Virus record (IMG/VR): IMGVR_UViG_3300009509_000027
Coordinates: 1 to 50,707 of that record
Length of the DNA: 50,707 nucleotides
Source of the DNA: a virus
Reading direction: 5' to 3' (one strand)
The translations under genes were made by a program, and so were the position numbers. Shown in pieces: positions 1 to 5,659 of this stretch. The notes under the pieces are model-generated. The model searched no databases. It worked only from the letters and a program-made list of their open reading frames with translations, and was not told the origin of the DNA. Each line of letters starts with the position of its first letter. Position 1 is the first letter of the stretch.

Positions 1-468
1 ATCTTCTCCGTGATAGAAGCTCTCAGGCGTGACGTCCGCAGGCGTTAGGCCGACGTTCAGCTTGCCATAGACATTGTGCATTTTCTCGAACGCTTCGGCC
101 TTATCAATCTGAGCAGTGAAGCACTTGTCGCCAATATGATTTTGCTTGATGACGGTGTAGCCGACCGCCTGGAGCACGTTCGCTATACAATCGCCCACCA
201 GTGTGCTCCGAAGATGCCCCACATGCAGCTCTTTTGCCGCGTTCGGGCTGGAGTAGTCAACAACGACCGTCCCAGACTTCTTGGCGTATTGCATTTTAAT
301 CAGTAGTTCCGATAAAATGAATTCGTCCGATAAGTAGATGTTGGTGAATTGACCGCTTTGCTCATAGATCAGGCCGGGCACACACTCAGGACCGCCCAGG
401 GTCTGATAATCAGCAAAGTTGCTGTCCATCACTTTTGTGCCGGTCAGTTGTGTTAGTTTTGCTTTCAT
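1..468 (-). CDS. argS: Arginyl-tRNA synthetase-like protein, N-terminal part (3' end outside window)
   Basis: The frame is open from an ATG at 468 to the window edge (156 codons seen). Residues around 75-115 carry the class I aminoacyl-tRNA synthetase HIGH motif in its ArgRS form: a VDYSSPN stretch, then [13 protein letters not shown], then a KQNHIGD segment. ArgRS charges tRNA-Arg with arginine using ATP. The stretch before HIGH is short, about 75 residues against 120 or more in E. coli ArgRS, so the usual N-terminal tRNA-binding domain looks reduced. The segment after NHIGD departs from the usual WGTQFG. A GAGGAG ribosome site lies at 478-483 and a promoter at 491-518. Family assignment is strong; whether the enzyme is complete and active cannot be seen because KMSK and the anticodon-binding domain lie beyond the window. 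Confidence 0.85.
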   Translation of the reverse strand, partial: MKAKLTQLTGTKVMDSNFADYQTLGGPECVPGLIYEQSGQFTNIYLSDEFILSELLIKMQYAKKSGTVVVDYSSPNAAKELHVGHLRSTLVGDCIANVLQAVGYTVIKQNHIGDKCFTAQIDKAEAFEKMHNVYGKLNVGLTPADVTPESFYHGED

Positions 469-490
469 TGTCTCATTCTCCTCTACTTAA

Positions 491-518
491 AATATACAAC
501 ACTTTTGAGGAGATGCAA
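491..518 (-). promoter_or_regulatory. Promoter for the ArgRS-like gene
   Basis: The -35 TTGCAT is at 513-518 and the -10 TATATT at 491-496, with a 16-bp spacer. The same TTGC(A/T)-type -35 followed by a TATACT-like -10 recurs at 2118, 4805 and 5559, so this looks like a family of early-region promoters. The leader before the ATG at 468 is very short. Confidence 0.6.
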
Positions 519-526
519 ATAAAATT

Positions 527-1363
527 TTACCAAGGGCCGTCTATTTCTTTGTCCCAGCAATATGCACAACCGGCGAAGCCATCTCCTGTTTTGCCACCAC
601 AATTGGAGCACTCCATTGGAAAGAGTTTCTTAACTATTCGCTTTACCCAAGCCAAGGCCCCGCGTTTCTGGATCTCCCAATCGAACGCGGATATATCGTC
701 GCCGATTAGTGGTTGTAGGGTCAGTAGTGGTCCGCAGATTTTACGGACAACATGAGCAGCACCCTTGAATGTCACGACCTCACCCACCTTGACAGGTGAC
801 TTCCACTTTTCGCCGATGACATACTCATCGTGGATTTTGTAGATGCCGGGACAGGCCAGCAGCCGTCGTTCGATTTTCTCGAAGTCCAGTTTGGCCGCCA
901 TTTCTTGTAGTCGGATATTCAGATCGTCCGGCCAGTGTCCCTCGGTCCAGGTCCGCAGCTTTCGACGAAAAGACTCTACACCCATACCATAGCTTTCCGC
1001 CAGCTTCCAAGTTCGGTTCAAAAAAATGTGCCGCTCATCGGTGTCCCCGCCGTACATGGAAACGATCTGCTTTATGCGTTCGACCTTATCGGGTGACACA
1101 ACAAACTCATCGGCACATCGGACTGGATCGTTTGGTGAGCTGTAGGCAGACTTCGGATATCCGCCGTTGTCAAACTTATCACCGTGTGCCGTAAATGTTG
1201 GCCCTTTACTTTTTAACAGGTTCGTCAGCGGACCAATCCGAACGCCGTGTTCAAAGTCGTTCAGCGTTCTATCTTTGCAGCCGTCGCATTCAGCCTCAGC
1301 CTTATGCAGCAGGCACCAGGGCGTTGTGTGCCCGTGTGTTCCGTATAAGTATTTACAATTCAT
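527..1363 (-). CDS. Hypothetical protein with C-terminal zinc ribbon
   Basis: This is a 278-aa protein of unknown function. The ATG at 1363 is preferred because an AAAGG ribosome site lies just upstream; the frame extends further only through a TTG. Cysteines are clustered near the N-terminus (CLLH, CDGC) and at the C-terminus (CSNCGG followed by CAYC), consistent with zinc-binding knuckles. The middle is rich in charged and aromatic residues. It is the last gene before the ArgRS-like gene. No family is recognised. Confidence 0.75.
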   Translation of the reverse strand: MNCKYLYGTHGHTTPWCLLHKAEAECDGCKDRTLNDFEHGVRIGPLTNLLKSKGPTFTAHGDKFDNGGYPKSAYSSPNDPVRCADEFVVSPDKVERIKQIVSMYGGDTDERHIFLNRTWKLAESYGMGVESFRRKLRTWTEGHWPDDLNIRLQEMAAKLDFEKIERRLLACPGIYKIHDEYVIGEKWKSPVKVGEVVTFKGAAHVVRKICGPLLTLQPLIGDDISAFDWEIQKRGALAWVKRIVKKLFPMECSNCGGKTGDGFAGCAYCWDKEIDGPW

Positions 1364-1382
1364 GTCACTACCTTTCAATAAG

Positions 1383-1516
1383 ATCCTGGAAACGGCCTCA
1401 CTTTAAACTCCTCAGATTCGACGGCACAACTTGACTAAGGTCTTCGGCTATAACGTGTTCGTGTCAATATCGGCAGAGGCCGTCTGCGATACACCGCTCT
1501 GCGTCCAGTCCAGGAT
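1383..1516 (-). other. Intergenic stretch with long-range complementary arms (possible structured RNA)
   Basis: There is no convincing gene in about 135 bases. On the minus strand, 1509-1516 pairs perfectly over 8 bp with 1383-1390, and 1476-1483 pairs perfectly over 8 bp with 1392-1399, so the two helices stack at the downstream end. A local hairpin (GCAGA...TCTGC) competes with the inner helix. This may be a structured leader or small RNA; chance cannot be ruled out. Confidence 0.35.
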
Positions 1517-1520
1517 TATG

Positions 1521-1652
1521 TTAGTAAAATAACCATGCTCCAAAAGAAAAACCAAGAAGCGTTCCACAAACGATAATTGTCGTTGCTGCCAGCAATAACG
1601 TGAGTGCTTTTGGTAAAGTCTCTCTTAATGGTTTTGGTTCTTCATATGGCAT
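1521..1652 (-). CDS. Tiny membrane protein (43 aa)
   Basis: The ORF starts at an ATG inside the last codons of the upstream zinc-ribbon gene (11-nt overlap) and ends with TAA at 1521. The product has a short charged N-terminus (MPYEEPKPLRETLPKA) and then one hydrophobic helix of about 22 residues (LTLLLAATTIIVCGTLLGFS), so it is probably a single-span inner-membrane peptide. The overlap suggests coupled translation. Function unknown; small phage membrane peptides often act in lysis or exclusion, but nothing here proves that. Confidence 0.55.
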   Translation of the reverse strand: MPYEEPKPLRETLPKALTLLLAATTIIVCGTLLGFSFGAWLFY

Positions 1653-2019
1653 CTTGTGCGTCCCTCAACAATTCTGTGCCCAACTCCAGATCTGCCGCCT
1701 GTGCATTAATCAGCAGCTCATAGCCCAGCTCCAGATCAACAACTCCGGTTCCGAGTCCGTTCACGTCGGACGGCTTCGCCAACATTGCCGTCATCCTGAC
1801 TTTTTCCTCATTTTCCCAGCATTCTGGGCAGAAGGGCCGTACTGTGGATTTTTTGTCTATGTCGAGGTGGCCACATCTACCACATGACCATACGCACGGC
1901 ACGACCGGCTCGCCTTCGGTATACCCACACAGTGGGCAGTACAGCTTTGCGTCGCTGTTCGCTATTCTCTCGCCGATGATTTTGTGGCAGCGGCCACAAC
2001 GGTTTTTGTCTTGGCTCAT
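1642..2019 (-). CDS. Small zinc-ribbon protein
   Basis: This is a 125-aa protein. The ATG at 2019 is chosen because a GAGGAG site sits just upstream and covers the two earlier in-frame ATGs. The first 75 residues contain three CxxC-type pairs (CGRCHK, CPLCGY, CGRCGH) plus CPEC, enough for two zinc ribbons. The C-terminal half is acidic and carries two similar stretches (DLELGYELL and DLELGTELL). It could bind nucleic acid or protein; no family is recognised. It has its own promoter and a structured leader. Confidence 0.7.
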   Translation of the reverse strand: MSQDKNRCGRCHKIIGERIANSDAKLYCPLCGYTEGEPVVPCVWSCGRCGHLDIDKKSTVRPFCPECWENEEKVRMTAMLAKPSDVNGLGTGVVDLELGYELLINAQAADLELGTELLRDAQDAI

Positions 2020-2040
2020 TCTCATTCTCCTCATAATTTA

Positions 2041-2104
2041 GCTGGCGGCAAGCCCCAGATTAACCTAATCAACGTCGGGCCGACTTACGGACTTGCCCGC
2101 CAGC
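2041..2104 (-). promoter_or_regulatory. Structured 5' leader (three-way junction) of the zinc-ribbon gene
   Basis: Between the promoter and the ribosome site, the transcript can form a closing helix of about 12 bp (2092-2104 with 2041-2052, one bulged base). This encloses two hairpins with 3-nt loops: 2074-2084 (GTCG/CGAC) and 2058-2070 (GATTA/TAATC). The shape resembles a cis-regulatory RNA or mRNA-stabilising leader. A similar layout precedes the capsid gene. Confidence 0.5.
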
Positions 2105-2117
2105 CTCATCTATGTAA

Positions 2118-2145
2118 AGTATACCACATTCTCGGAGAATAGCAA
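2118..2145 (-). promoter_or_regulatory. Promoter upstream of zinc-ribbon gene
   Basis: The -10 TATACT is at 2118-2123 and the -35-like TTGCTA at 2140-2145, with a 16-bp spacer. The context GTGGTATACTTTAC is shared almost exactly with the promoter at 5559-5587. Confidence 0.6.
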
Positions 2146-2164
2146 ACAGAAAAATAAAATTCTA

Positions 2165-2383
2165 TTATCGGACCTCGGTCAGGTGAATTGTCACTACCTT
2201 GTGCTCGTGGAATTCCGATGTCACCAGCCCACACTTTTTGAGATTGTTCCAGCAGGTCTCCAGGCTGTGCGATGTTTTGAAAAGCCAAAAGCCATTGGGA
2301 CCACAAGGCAACCATATCTTGCCCGTGGTCCCGTGGCGAAGTGCATACATTTTGTCAGCAGGCAATATCACTCGGTGCAGCAC
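2165..2383 (-). CDS. Small hypothetical protein
   Basis: This is a 72-aa product from a GTG at 2383 that overlaps the end of the dUTPase-like gene by 16 nt; a GGAG lies about 9 nt upstream. An internal ATG at 2350 would give 61 aa. The sequence is compact, with aromatic and basic residues (KIWLPCGPNGFWLFKT), and ends in a predicted beta segment. No family is recognised. The coupled position supports it being real. Confidence 0.5.
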   Translation of the reverse strand: MLHRVILPADKMYALRHGTTGKIWLPCGPNGFWLFKTSHSLETCWNNLKKCGLVTSEFHEHKVVTIHLTEVR

Positions 2384-3324
2384 TCCATCGACTCCGGCTT
2401 GACGTCGCGGTCAACCCACTCTGGATATTGTGCTTCGCAATCGCCGTAGATCATTTGCGTCGGCGATGTTGGGTCAACCAGCGAGACCGCTTTTTCTCGA
2501 CGCTCCAGATCTTTCAGAAGATGATCGAAAGTTTGATCTAACATCATTGGATCTGCTTTGACATAGTACCAGTAGCAAGCCCGGATTAGATGTCGTTTCA
2601 TACACTCAATCTTGCTCATTGTCACCACCTTTCTTTTGACACCACACTTTACACAATTTGGGTCAGGTTGCGGCTGCGGCTTGTCTTCGAGACTCGGATC
2701 GTCAGGGGACAAATAATGACCCATACTAATGCAATCACAAAAGTCTTCTCCATGAGAATCGTTATCCATTTGATTCTTTGCCCACTCCAGGTAATAGACC
2801 TGAATATCTTCTGGCAGATCTTCCAGGCTTCCGGCGTTTGGCCAACCATAGCTCAGCGGATTATCATCCGGGAGTTCCTTGAATAGCTTCCATGCAAGAT
2901 CCTTTTGCTCTATACTGTAGCCGTTTACTTGCCGCTTAATGTTTTTCGCCAGCTTATCACGATACATCTGCTCGATCATAAGAGTTGACATTCCGAGTAT
3001 CTGAGCCAGTGAGATCCAGAAGTGAAGGATGTCGATCACTTCATTTCGAGCAGCAACAACATCCTTGACCTTGTACCGCTGCCCTTTCTGGGCTTCGGTG
3101 CACCAATGCTTCCAATAGGTGCAGTTTCGCAGCTCCTCAATCTCATTGCTCATCGCTTTGAGTATGTCGTCAATCCACTGACCGGCCAGTACCAAAGCAT
3201 CATCATCAAGCGTCGGTAGATCTGAAAACTTTTCAACGAAGTAAGCCCAGTTGAGTCCGACGTGTTCGTTAAGAAGCTCTTGCAATTTGAAAAAGCCGTT
3301 AAGATCCACTATCACTATCTCCAA
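2368..3324 (-). CDS. dUTPase of the all-alpha (dimeric) type with a C-terminal extension
   Basis: 318 aa. Residues 1-150 match the dimeric, all-alpha dUTPase family (MazG-like NTP pyrophosphatase fold). They include a helix with acidic metal ligands in NEIEELRNCTYWKHW, a second in ARNEVIDILHFWISLAQ, and the YRDKLAKNIKRQVNGYS motif. The reaction is dUTP to dUMP and pyrophosphate, which keeps uracil out of phage DNA and supplies dTMP synthesis. The last 165 residues are extra to the family. They contain an acidic, proline-rich linker and Cys pairs (CVKCG, ECC), so this may be a fusion. It is co-transcribed with small accessory genes. Confidence 0.75.
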   Translation of the reverse strand: MEIVIVDLNGFFKLQELLNEHVGLNWAYFVEKFSDLPTLDDDALVLAGQWIDDILKAMSNEIEELRNCTYWKHWCTEAQKGQRYKVKDVVAARNEVIDILHFWISLAQILGMSTLMIEQMYRDKLAKNIKRQVNGYSIEQKDLAWKLFKELPDDNPLSYGWPNAGSLEDLPEDIQVYYLEWAKNQMDNDSHGEDFCDCISMGHYLSPDDPSLEDKPQPQPDPNCVKCGVKRKVVTMSKIECMKRHLIRACYWYYVKADPMMLDQTFDHLLKDLERREKAVSLVDPTSPTQMIYGDCEAQYPEWVDRDVKPESMECCTE

Positions 3325-3574
3325 AAACTTTTGTCAACATGATTTTTCGGGCAAGCTCGATATGCCACTTGCGACTATCATGGCCGAGGATCAAAGCCAC
3401 TGGAGCGATCACCATCATTGCAATTTCACAGACCAGCAACACGGACACCAGAATGAGGAACACAACGCAGACGACTATGTCTGAGATCGGGGCTATAACT
3501 TGCCACATCACCTGACGACAAAATGCGTCGGTGCAGAGCAATAGGAATATGGCGAAAGCCAAAATTATCCACAT
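3299..3574 (-). CDS. Two-span membrane protein
   Basis: 91 aa from the ATG at 3574, which has an AGGAG site. Two long hydrophobic stretches (about residues 2-17 and 28-62) predict a small integral membrane protein with a basic C-terminal tail. It overlaps the dUTPase-like gene start by 26 nt. Function unknown. Confidence 0.65.
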   Translation of the reverse strand: MWIILAFAIFLLLCTDAFCRQVMWQVIAPISDIVVCVVFLILVSVLLVCEIAMMVIAPVALILGHDSRKWHIELARKIMLTKVFGDSDSGS

Positions 3575-3999
3575 ATCGATTCTCCTGAATGAAGTATCAT
3601 TGTTCGATAGAGCATTCTGCATTTTTCGCAATGGCAGACTTTCCACTCCGACATTTCACTGCCGATCTTTTCGAGCTGTTCGTTTTCTGTTGCCCAGCAG
3701 AGGAAGTCTGCCAGGGCCGCAGCTTGTTCAGAGAAGTATCGGTAGGTGTAGTGACTATGCCTGTGACAGCACCACGAGTCATGCCTTGCCAGGGTGATAG
3801 ATCCGACCCATGATGTCACTATATCAGTGACATCAAGCTCTTTTGCAAGGTTTGTAACAACTCTATACAGTGATAGCAGGGCTGCGTCGTGATCTACAAA
3901 CTCCTCTAATACCATCATATCTTGTTCACAACCGGCCAGCTCATTTTCACCGGCGTACAGTGTGAAGTCGATATGGTATATCGGAAATTTTCCGCCCAT
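3565..3999 (-). CDS. Hypothetical protein
   Basis: 144 aa. The start ATG at 3999 overlaps the stop of the previous gene (TGATG), indicating coupled translation. The protein is acidic, with a histidine/cysteine-rich middle (SWCCHRHSH) and a C-terminal CHCEKC knuckle, so it may bind zinc. No family is recognised. Confidence 0.65.
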   Translation of the reverse strand: MGGKFPIYHIDFTLYAGENELAGCEQDMMVLEEFVDHDAALLSLYRVVTNLAKELDVTDIVTSWVGSITLARHDSWCCHRHSHYTYRYFSEQAAALADFLCWATENEQLEKIGSEMSEWKVCHCEKCRMLYRTMILHSGESICG

Positions 4000-4199
4000 C
4001 AGACCTCTTCCCAGTCCACAATCTCTCCACCTTCAACGACTTCGTCCAGATAATCTTTCAGGTCCGCTGTTTCGTGATCCTGACCGGGGATATCGACAGT
4101 CTGCTGAACGGTGACCCGGATTGTTACTCGGTGAAACTTGCCGCGTGCTTCGGCCAAGGCTTCGTCACGTTCGGCCTCACGATCATCATTGATACACAT
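3999..4199 (-). CDS. Small acidic hypothetical protein
   Basis: 66 aa. The start at 4199 has an AGAGGAG site; the open frame extends back through the tRNA gene, but that part is not coding. The sequence is charged (DDREAERDEALAEARG, then a beta-like RVTIRVTVQQTVDI), ending in an acidic tail. It lies 30 nt downstream of tRNA gene 1, so both are probably on one transcript that must be processed. Confidence 0.6.
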   Translation of the reverse strand: MCINDDREAERDEALAEARGKFHRVTIRVTVQQTVDIPGQDHETADLKDYLDEVVEGGEIVDWEEV

Positions 4200-4228
4200 T
4201 TTGTCTCTCCTCTGAGTTATAATAACAG

Positions 4229-4369
4229 CGAGGGTGGATGGATTCGAACCACCGATCCCGATGTCACGCGGCTCTTGTCGGTTGCACTCCGCCAAGATCG
4301 GCCCACGTCTGTGCCGTGCCAAGTTGTGCAAAGAACACCGGAGCTTTAGGCCACTAAGCTTACACCCAC
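4229..4369 (-). tRNA. tRNA gene 1, anticodon loop interrupted by about 67-nt insert (possibly tRNA-Arg UCU)
   Basis: Acceptor strands 4363-4369 and 4230-4236 pair over 6 of 7 positions. The D arm has palindromic stem bases around AGTGG, and the T arm at 4237-4253 has the canonical TTCGAAT loop. Anticodon-stem halves are 4337-4341 (CCGGT) and 4258-4262 (ATCGG), but 74 nt, not 7, lie between them (4263-4336), giving 141 nt in all against a normal 74. If splicing keeps the 5' piece GTTCT, U33 precedes UCU, which reads AGA/AGG Arg codons; the splice points are inferred. CCA is not encoded. The insert is homologous to that in tRNA gene 2. Confidence 0.75.
4263..4336 (-). other. Insert in tRNA 1 anticodon loop (candidate small intron)
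   Basis: This is 74 nt including the 7 expected loop bases. It holds a hairpin at 4273-4297 with one internal G.A and the 7-nt loop AGTGCAA. The GTGCAA of that loop is exactly complementary to TTGCAC at 4326-4331, suggesting a 6-bp pseudoknot. It is far shorter than known group I introns, and no archaeal bulge-helix-bulge is evident at the usual site. Confidence 0.6.
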
Positions 4370-4594
4370 GTGAATATCAATTTATTAAATAGCTTCAATT
4401 ATAGTATAATACAAAATCGGCCAGGATACAAGCGGAAAATCAGATTTTTTTCATTTTGTGTTATAGGACGTTTGTCGCACTTCCGATGCTGCCCCGTTAT
4501 TTCTCCAGCCTTTCGGCTTTGTAGGCGTGGACAGTCTTTAGATGACGCCTCGTTATTCGGTCAGGTATGATAATATATTGACCTACAATAACGC
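4370..4594 (-). other. Non-coding spacer between the two tRNA genes
   Basis: No gene is seen. On the minus strand, immediately after tRNA gene 2, a two-part stem forms (CGTTATT with AATAACG, then GGTCA with TGACC) between about 4552 and 4594, but no U-run follows. Further hairpins follow (GGCGT/ACGCC, and AGCC-GAAA-GGCT). The motif AATAACGRGGC occurs twice. The left part contains the promoter of tRNA gene 1. It could be a processed 3' tail or a separate structured RNA. Confidence 0.4.
4403..4431 (-). promoter_or_regulatory. Promoter for tRNA gene 1 and downstream genes
   Basis: The -35 TTGTAT is at 4426-4431 and the -10 TATACT at 4403-4408, with a 17-bp spacer. Its position about 34 nt upstream of the tRNA 5' end is sensible. 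Confidence 0.55.
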
Positions 4595-4762
4595 TGAGGG
4601 CGGTGGGATTCGGACCCACGATCTTCGTCGGCTCGCGGTCTTGGGTAGTTGCACTCTACTTAAGTCCGGCCCGGTGCTGTACTGTGCCCTGCTGTGCACG
4701 ACCAGGGTGCAACACGGCACGGGAGAAGACGACGCTGCTTTAGGCCACTAAGCTACGCCCCC
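4595..4762 (-). tRNA. tRNA gene 2, anticodon loop interrupted by about 94-nt insert
   Basis: Acceptor strands 4756-4762 (GGGGGCG) and 4596-4602 (CGCCCTC) pair fully with one G.T; discriminator A is at 4595. The D arm is GCTT...AAGC around AGTGG, and the T arm at 4603-4619 has the loop TCCGAAT. Anticodon-stem halves are 4731-4735 (GCGTC) and 4625-4629 (GACGA, one mismatch), separated by 101 nt. In this register the 5' loop piece gives U33 and CUU (Lys). An alternative register gives CU-UCU (Arg) but needs extra bases after the D arm, so identity is open. Total length is 168 nt; no CCA is encoded. Confidence 0.7.
4630..4730 (-). other. Insert in tRNA 2 anticodon loop (candidate small intron)
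   Basis: The 3' two-thirds aligns along its length with the insert of tRNA gene 1 (shared GGGCCG, GAGTGCAAC, CAAGA and CCGCG blocks), with about 27 extra nt at the 5' side. The hairpin at 4637-4667 has the same AGTGCAA loop on a stem whose closing pairs differ from gene 1 but remain paired (GTAG/CTAC against CGG/CCG). TTGCAC at 4707-4712 could pair with the loop. Confidence 0.6.
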
Positions 4763-4804
4763 ATTAAGTTTTTCACTTCTCAAAGAGCTTTCCTCTCTAT
4801 CTAA

Positions 4805-4832
4805 AGTATACTACAGATTCGAGAGGATGCAA
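4805..4832 (-). promoter_or_regulatory. Promoter for tRNA gene 2
   Basis: The -35 TTGCAT is at 4827-4832 and the -10 TATACT at 4805-4810, with a 16-bp spacer. It lies about 43 nt upstream of the tRNA and overlaps the end of the previous gene's trailer. Confidence 0.6.
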
Positions 4833-4840
4833 ATGGAAAA

Positions 4841-5143
4841 TCAATTTTCTTTTTCGTCTTCGGCCAGATCCACCATGTAAGGAAGGCACTTGCTCACGGT
4901 GCCGCCGTCCCAGGTGACTTCCAGGCCGCAGGCCACTCCTCGCTCCGGCACTTCCTCAAGTATGCTGGTGACAGTGCCGCGTTGCTCAGACTGTGCGTCG
5001 AATTCTGCCTGGAGCACTGCCTTGCGGCTTGCAATGCCGCAGGATAGAACGCGGTCATGCAGGCTGCGAAGACTACGCCAGCTTCGCTTTACTCTCTTGC
5101 CCTGGAAACGTTCGGCAAGATCTTTTTCATATTGCTTTGACAT
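4841..5143 (-). CDS. Hypothetical protein
   Basis: 100 aa; AAGGA precedes the ATG at 5143. The N-terminal half is basic and helical (AERFQGKRVKRSWRSLRSL); the C-terminal part is beta-rich and acidic. It starts 2 nt after the stop of the preceding gene, so the two form a pair. No family is recognised. Confidence 0.6.
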   Translation of the reverse strand: MSKQYEKDLAERFQGKRVKRSWRSLRSLHDRVLSCGIASRKAVLQAEFDAQSEQRGTVTSILEEVPERGVACGLEVTWDGGTVSKCLPYMVDLAEDEKEN

Positions 5144-5145
5144 AT

Positions 5146-5517
5146 TTATCCTTTCAGTCGGATCTGAATTCGCTTCTCGTGCTTTTCCATCGGTTCGGGG
5201 TAGTAGTGGCCCCAGTACCAGTCTTCGATAGTGTCCAGGGTGCCGTAGGCGTGGCCCTTGTTGATCTTGCCGTATGCCTTGATCCCGAAAATCTCGCCGG
5301 TCTCGCGGACTACCATCAGCTTGCCACTGCGACCGACGTCGATCTTATCGTACTTGTTGCCGATCCTTATCCAGGTGCGGGCGTTGTCGATGTTCGCTTC
5401 ACAAGCCACGTTGCGGGCATGGAGCTGTTCGACCTGCTGGGCTTCCAGCTTCTCGGCCAGGGCCAAAAGCTTTGCTCCATAATCGCCGTTGATATTGCCT
5501 TCTACGAATGATGCCAT
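5146..5517 (-). CDS. Hypothetical protein
   Basis: 123 aa; the ATG at 5517 is chosen for its GAGGAG site over two upstream in-frame starts. The N-terminal third is helical (KLLALAEKLEAQQVEQLHA), followed by a small beta domain with a KYDKIDVG strand and a tyrosine/tryptophan-rich stretch (DWYWGHYYPEP). It may be a small DNA- or protein-binding protein; no family is recognised. It is driven by the promoter at 5559-5587. Confidence 0.65.
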   Translation of the reverse strand: MASFVEGNINGDYGAKLLALAEKLEAQQVEQLHARNVACEANIDNARTWIRIGNKYDKIDVGRSGKLMVVRETGEIFGIKAYGKINKGHAYGTLDTIEDWYWGHYYPEPMEKHEKRIQIRLKG

Positions 5518-5558
5518 TTTGAATCTCCTCATTTTCTTAGTGTCTCTCATCTAAGTAA

Positions 5559-5587
5559 AGTATACCACATAATCTTTCTTAGTGCAA
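5559..5587 (-). promoter_or_regulatory. Promoter
   Basis: The -35 TTGCAC is at 5582-5587 and the -10 TATACT at 5559-5564, with a 17-bp spacer. It lies directly behind the terminator at 5603-5631, so a new transcription unit begins here. Confidence 0.65.
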
Positions 5588-5602
5588 GTAAAAAATTAAA
5601 AA

Positions 5603-5631
5603 CTACCAGGGAGTCCGAAGACTCCCGGTAG
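5603..5631 (-). terminator. Rho-independent terminator with UUCG loop
   Basis: A 12-bp stem with one bulge (5603-5615 with 5620-5631) and a TTCG tetraloop on the minus strand is followed by TTTTTAATTTTTT. It ends the protease transcript. Related UUCG hairpins occur at 14661 and 43657. Confidence 0.9.
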
Positions 5632-5659
5632 CTGGAGGAGAGGGATGAGAGTGAGGTTT

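Noticed and set aside
1384-1545. A third-frame peptide resembling ILDWTQSGVSQTASADIDTNTL on the minus strand
   Set aside because: Protein-like composition, but only a TTG start without ribosome site and overlap with the 43-aa gene; could be a shadow or remnant.
4074-4349. Plus-strand open frame across tRNA gene 1
   Set aside because: It runs through tRNA bases in antisense; no gene signals.
4263-4730. Group I intron in the tRNA genes
   Set aside because: GTGCAAC followed by CAAGA recalls the group I R element, but 67-94 nt cannot hold the P3-P9 core and no S strand follows.
4595-4762. tmRNA or long-variable-arm tRNA
   Set aside because: Both genes have a normal D arm and a 4-5-nt variable region; the extra sequence falls within the anticodon loop, unlike tmRNA, Leu, Ser or Sec tRNAs.
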